Source of the DNA: Paracyclopina nana | Taxonomy: Eukaryota > Arthropoda > Copepoda > Cyclopoida > Cyclopettidae | NCBI GenBank assembly: GCA_019096065.1 | Contig: JAGUCH010000002.1 | Coordinates: forward strand, 10,056,501 to 10,120,500 | Direction of reading: 5' to 3' | DNA: 64,000 bases | Part shown: positions 62,171 to 64,000 of the stretch, one piece after another | Numbering within the stretch: position 1 is the stretch's first letter | Layout of the letters: every line of letters starts with the position of its first letter | The notes under the pieces: model-generated | Databases searched by the model: none | Told to the model about the DNA's origin: nothing | Seen by the model: the letters and a program-made list of their open reading frames with translations, nothing else | Position numbers and translations under genes: made by a program

Positions 62171-62505
62171 TTCGCCCGAAAAAACGAATGAGATGAGCAT
62201 GCTAAAATGCAGCTCTGCTTCTTTCTTTTTACCCACGCAAATACCCAAAAATATCATTTTAGTTTTTGTTGGCCATGCAGGTTCGAAGTTGTACGCAAGA
62301 ATTTAGCAATTTTCTGATTGGTAAAGTATAGCGAATGAAACGGCGCACCCACAAATGTCTGGCGCTCTCCTGACTGAAGCTCGTTTTGCAATTCACCATG
62401 CTGGTGCGTAGCTCTAGCGCGTCTTCCCCAATCCTGTGCATTAGCAACCTGTGGCTCATCATCAGCTGCAGCAGGAGTAACGTTCAAAAAGTCTCAATAA
62501 CAACC

Positions 62506-62511
62506 ATGTGA
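62506..62511 (+). promoter_or_regulatory. Start-stop upstream ORF touching the BMP2/4 start
   Basis: ATGTGA: an ATG followed at once by a stop whose last base is the A of the BMP2/4 ATG (TGATG). Its context (CAACC before ATG) is fair. Minimal AUG-stop elements are known to hold ribosomes and reduce downstream initiation. Confidence 0.45.
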
Positions 62512-63611
62512 TGATGATGCTCTCGGCTCTCATCCAGTTCAGCTGCCTCTGCGTGCTGGCCTCGGCCGTGCAGCTGAGTGACGTGCAGCAAAAGTTCTTC
62601 TTGGATGCCCTCGGGCTCAACGCGCTGCCCACACCCGATCACCGGAGCGAGATCCTCATTCCCGACGCGATCCGCGAGCTGTACACGCAGCAGAGCGGCC
62701 TCGAGGTCGACACAACCAGCTTCCGCGTCCCCGGCCACCACGTGGGGGCCTCCAACACCGCCCGCACCTACGTGGGCCGTCAGGTGGCGGGCTGCGGCGG
62801 CGCAGCCTCCGCCTGCGTGCTCAGCTTCGACGTGGCCTCCGAGGTCTACCGCTCCGCCGAGAGCCTCGAATCCGCCGTCCTCAAGGTGTACTGGAAGCCC
62901 AAGTTGAGCGTGCAGAGGACGCAGGGCAGCTTCCGCGCCAGCGTCTCCGACGTGCTCAAGCTCAAGAAGCCCATCATCACCATGATGGTGGACACGAAAA
63001 AGGTGTTCCACAGGGACGCCGCCAGGGACGAGGGGTGGTACACGTTCGACGTGACGCCCGCGGTCAAGCGGTGGGTGGACCAGGGCAAGAAGCCCAAACA
63101 GCAACTCTTGGCCATCGAGAAGGGCAAGCTGGCGGTGAAGAGCAAGCAGGGCAGCCTCCACCATCTGCTGCCCGAGGGCGTGTTCAGCGACGCCTACATG
63201 GTGGTCTACAGCGAGGACGTCCGCCACAGAAGCCAGAGGCTGAAACGGTCGAGCTCCAGGAGGTCACGAAAGAGGCCAGGCAAGAAGAAAGGCCACCGAT
63301 CGCACTGCAAAAGGCACTCGTTGTACGTGGACTTTTCCGAGGTCGGATGGAATGATTGGATCGTGGCGCCACCGGGTTATGATGCCCACTATTGCGCCGG
63401 GGACTGCTTCTTCCCCCTCTCGGAGCACATGAATGCCACCAACCATGCGGTGGTGCAAACCATGGTCAACTCCGTCAAGTCGGACATCCCCAGAGCGTGT
63501 TGCGTCCCAACTGAACTCTCCCCCATTTCGATGCTCTATCTCGACGAATACGATAAGGTAGTATTGAAAAACTACGAAAACATGAAGGTGGAAGGATGTG
63601 GTTGCCGATAA
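62511..63611 (+). CDS. dpp: BMP2/4-type TGF-beta ligand (decapentaplegic orthologue)
   Basis: Intronless frame, 366 residues from ATG 62511 (three ATGs in a row). The N-terminus is a signal peptide ([17 protein letters not shown]). The prodomain is TGF-beta propeptide-like ([36 protein letters not shown]). Basic processing sites lie at RLKRSSSRR and [11 protein letters not shown]. The mature ligand has [57 protein letters not shown] and VEGCGCR, with all seven cystine-knot cysteines and the BMP2/4-specific sequence, not the BMP5-8 form. It would signal through type I/II receptors to Smad/Mad in dorsal-ventral and appendage patterning. The prodomain is short beside Drosophila Dpp (588 residues) and closer to vertebrate BMP2 (396). 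Confidence 0.96.
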   Translation: MMMLSALIQFSCLCVLASAVQLSDVQQKFFLDALGLNALPTPDHRSEILIPDAIRELYTQQSGLEVDTTSFRVPGHHVGASNTARTYVGRQVAGCGGAASACVLSFDVASEVYRSAESLESAVLKVYWKPKLSVQRTQGSFRASVSDVLKLKKPIITMMVDTKKVFHRDAARDEGWYTFDVTPAVKRWVDQGKKPKQQLLAIEKGKLAVKSKQGSLHHLLPEGVFSDAYMVVYSEDVRHRSQRLKRSSSRRSRKRPGKKKGHRSHCKRHSLYVDFSEVGWNDWIVAPPGYDAHYCAGDCFFPLSEHMNATNHAVVQTMVNSVKSDIPRACCVPTELSPISMLYLDEYDKVVLKNYENMKVEGCGCR

Positions 63612-64000
63612 ATCGGATTTTTTAAAGGCTGTACTTGTACTTTATGTTAATGCTCAGTGGCAAAAATTGCCAAAATGCCATATGAATAACGATGCTTTTC
63701 CTAATAAAAACATACAAGTGAATGATACGATAGGGGTTTTCCGCGCGTTGCACTCTCTATAGATGTTCGTACCTAGCTGATCTTTCGAAGTATACAAGGC
63801 AGCTTTACCCTAAAGTCACCATAACAGCTAATGTCATAAACAAGGCGTGTTAATTGCACTTTTCAGGATTTCTTGAATTACCACAAGTCAACCTGTGAAA
63901 CGCATTGAATGATACTTATTTTCAATATTTCAGCATGGCTGGTTGCCATATTTTAAAATGAGCAACATTGCATGGCAACACAGCAAGAAAATGGTGCACA
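63612..64000 (+). other. BMP2/4 3' UTR and downstream DNA
   Basis: AATAAA at 63703-63708, 92 bases after the stop codon, is the likely poly(A) signal. Nothing else recognised up to the window end. Confidence 0.6.

Larger units (their letters stand above)
54024..62500. other. Gene-free, repeat-rich 8.5-kb interval
   Basis: Between the XK-like and BMP genes I find no coding exon. Instead there are a tRNA-like sequence, a 24-base minisatellite, a hAT-like element nested in an older repeat, an inverted-repeat element at 57681-58287, a 40-base palindromic satellite, a 45-base-arm hairpin, an inverted-repeat element at 59708-60485, and repeat-family copies near 61.0, 61.7 and 62.1 kb. The individual items are listed separately. 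Short frames here are not genes. Confidence 0.7.

Noticed and set aside
62254-63227. Minus-strand frames opposite BMP2/4, up to 247 codons, His/Leu/Val-rich
   Set aside because: Shadow of the GC-rich BMP2/4 exon.

Overview
The window is animal nuclear DNA. Genes are split by GT-AG introns, many only 50-120 bases long, and encode metazoan proteins: a BMP2/4 (Dpp) ligand, Maf1, a Chk2-type kinase, isoprenylcysteine methyltransferase, an ACSL3/4-type acyl-CoA synthetase, a FATP/SLC27 protein, an RNF216-like RBR ligase and an XK-like membrane protein. Short introns, tightly packed genes, a BEL/Pao retrotransposon and many small inverted-repeat elements fit an invertebrate, most likely an arthropod. 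The species cannot be fixed from sequence alone.

Layout. 1-839 (-): 5' part of a mitochondrial 4-hydroxy-2-oxoglutarate aldolase gene (HOGA1), cut by the window edge. 840-6062: non-coding DNA with three or more short transposons. 6063-8083 (-), perhaps extending to 9554: an unrecognised coiled-coil, Ser/Gln-rich protein. 9579-12716: dispersed repeats. 12717-17166 (+): six-exon secreted animal haem peroxidase. 17177-17890 (-): short-chain dehydrogenase. 18038-32889: a complete, apparently young 14.85-kb BEL/Pao element on the minus strand. 33685-34486 (-): Maf1. 35121-36461 (+): ICMT. 36472-37944 (-): MANEA-like GH99 mannosidase. 38577-40192 (+): Chk2/loki. 40932-43922 (+): FATP, with a duplicated exon that looks mutually exclusive. 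45143-47600 (+): ACSL. 49842-51516 (+): RNF216-like ligase. 51585-54008 (-): XK-like protein. 54024-62500: 8.5 kb of nested repeats, satellites and hairpins. 62511-63611 (+): BMP2/4.

The most striking object is the BEL/Pao element. Its LTRs are identical by eye (614 bases each), it has a tRNA-Lys primer site, an uninterrupted 3,097-codon Gag-Pol frame and a second uninterrupted 1,416-codon frame between pol and the 3' LTR. That second protein does not look like an envelope. It has a long disordered Pro/Ser-rich half, a region resembling an RNase D/DEDD exonuclease fold, and three zinc knuckles in the same order as those of the element's own Gag.

Functional links are modest. FATP and ACSL are adjacent, same-strand genes acting in successive steps of fatty-acid uptake and activation. 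ICMT and MANEA are membrane or secretory-pathway enzymes, convergent with 10 bases between stop codons. The peroxidase and the dehydrogenase are also convergent with 10 bases between them. The other neighbours show no shared pathway. All exon boundaries were placed by eye from splice consensus, reading-frame closure and family resemblance; none was checked against transcripts.
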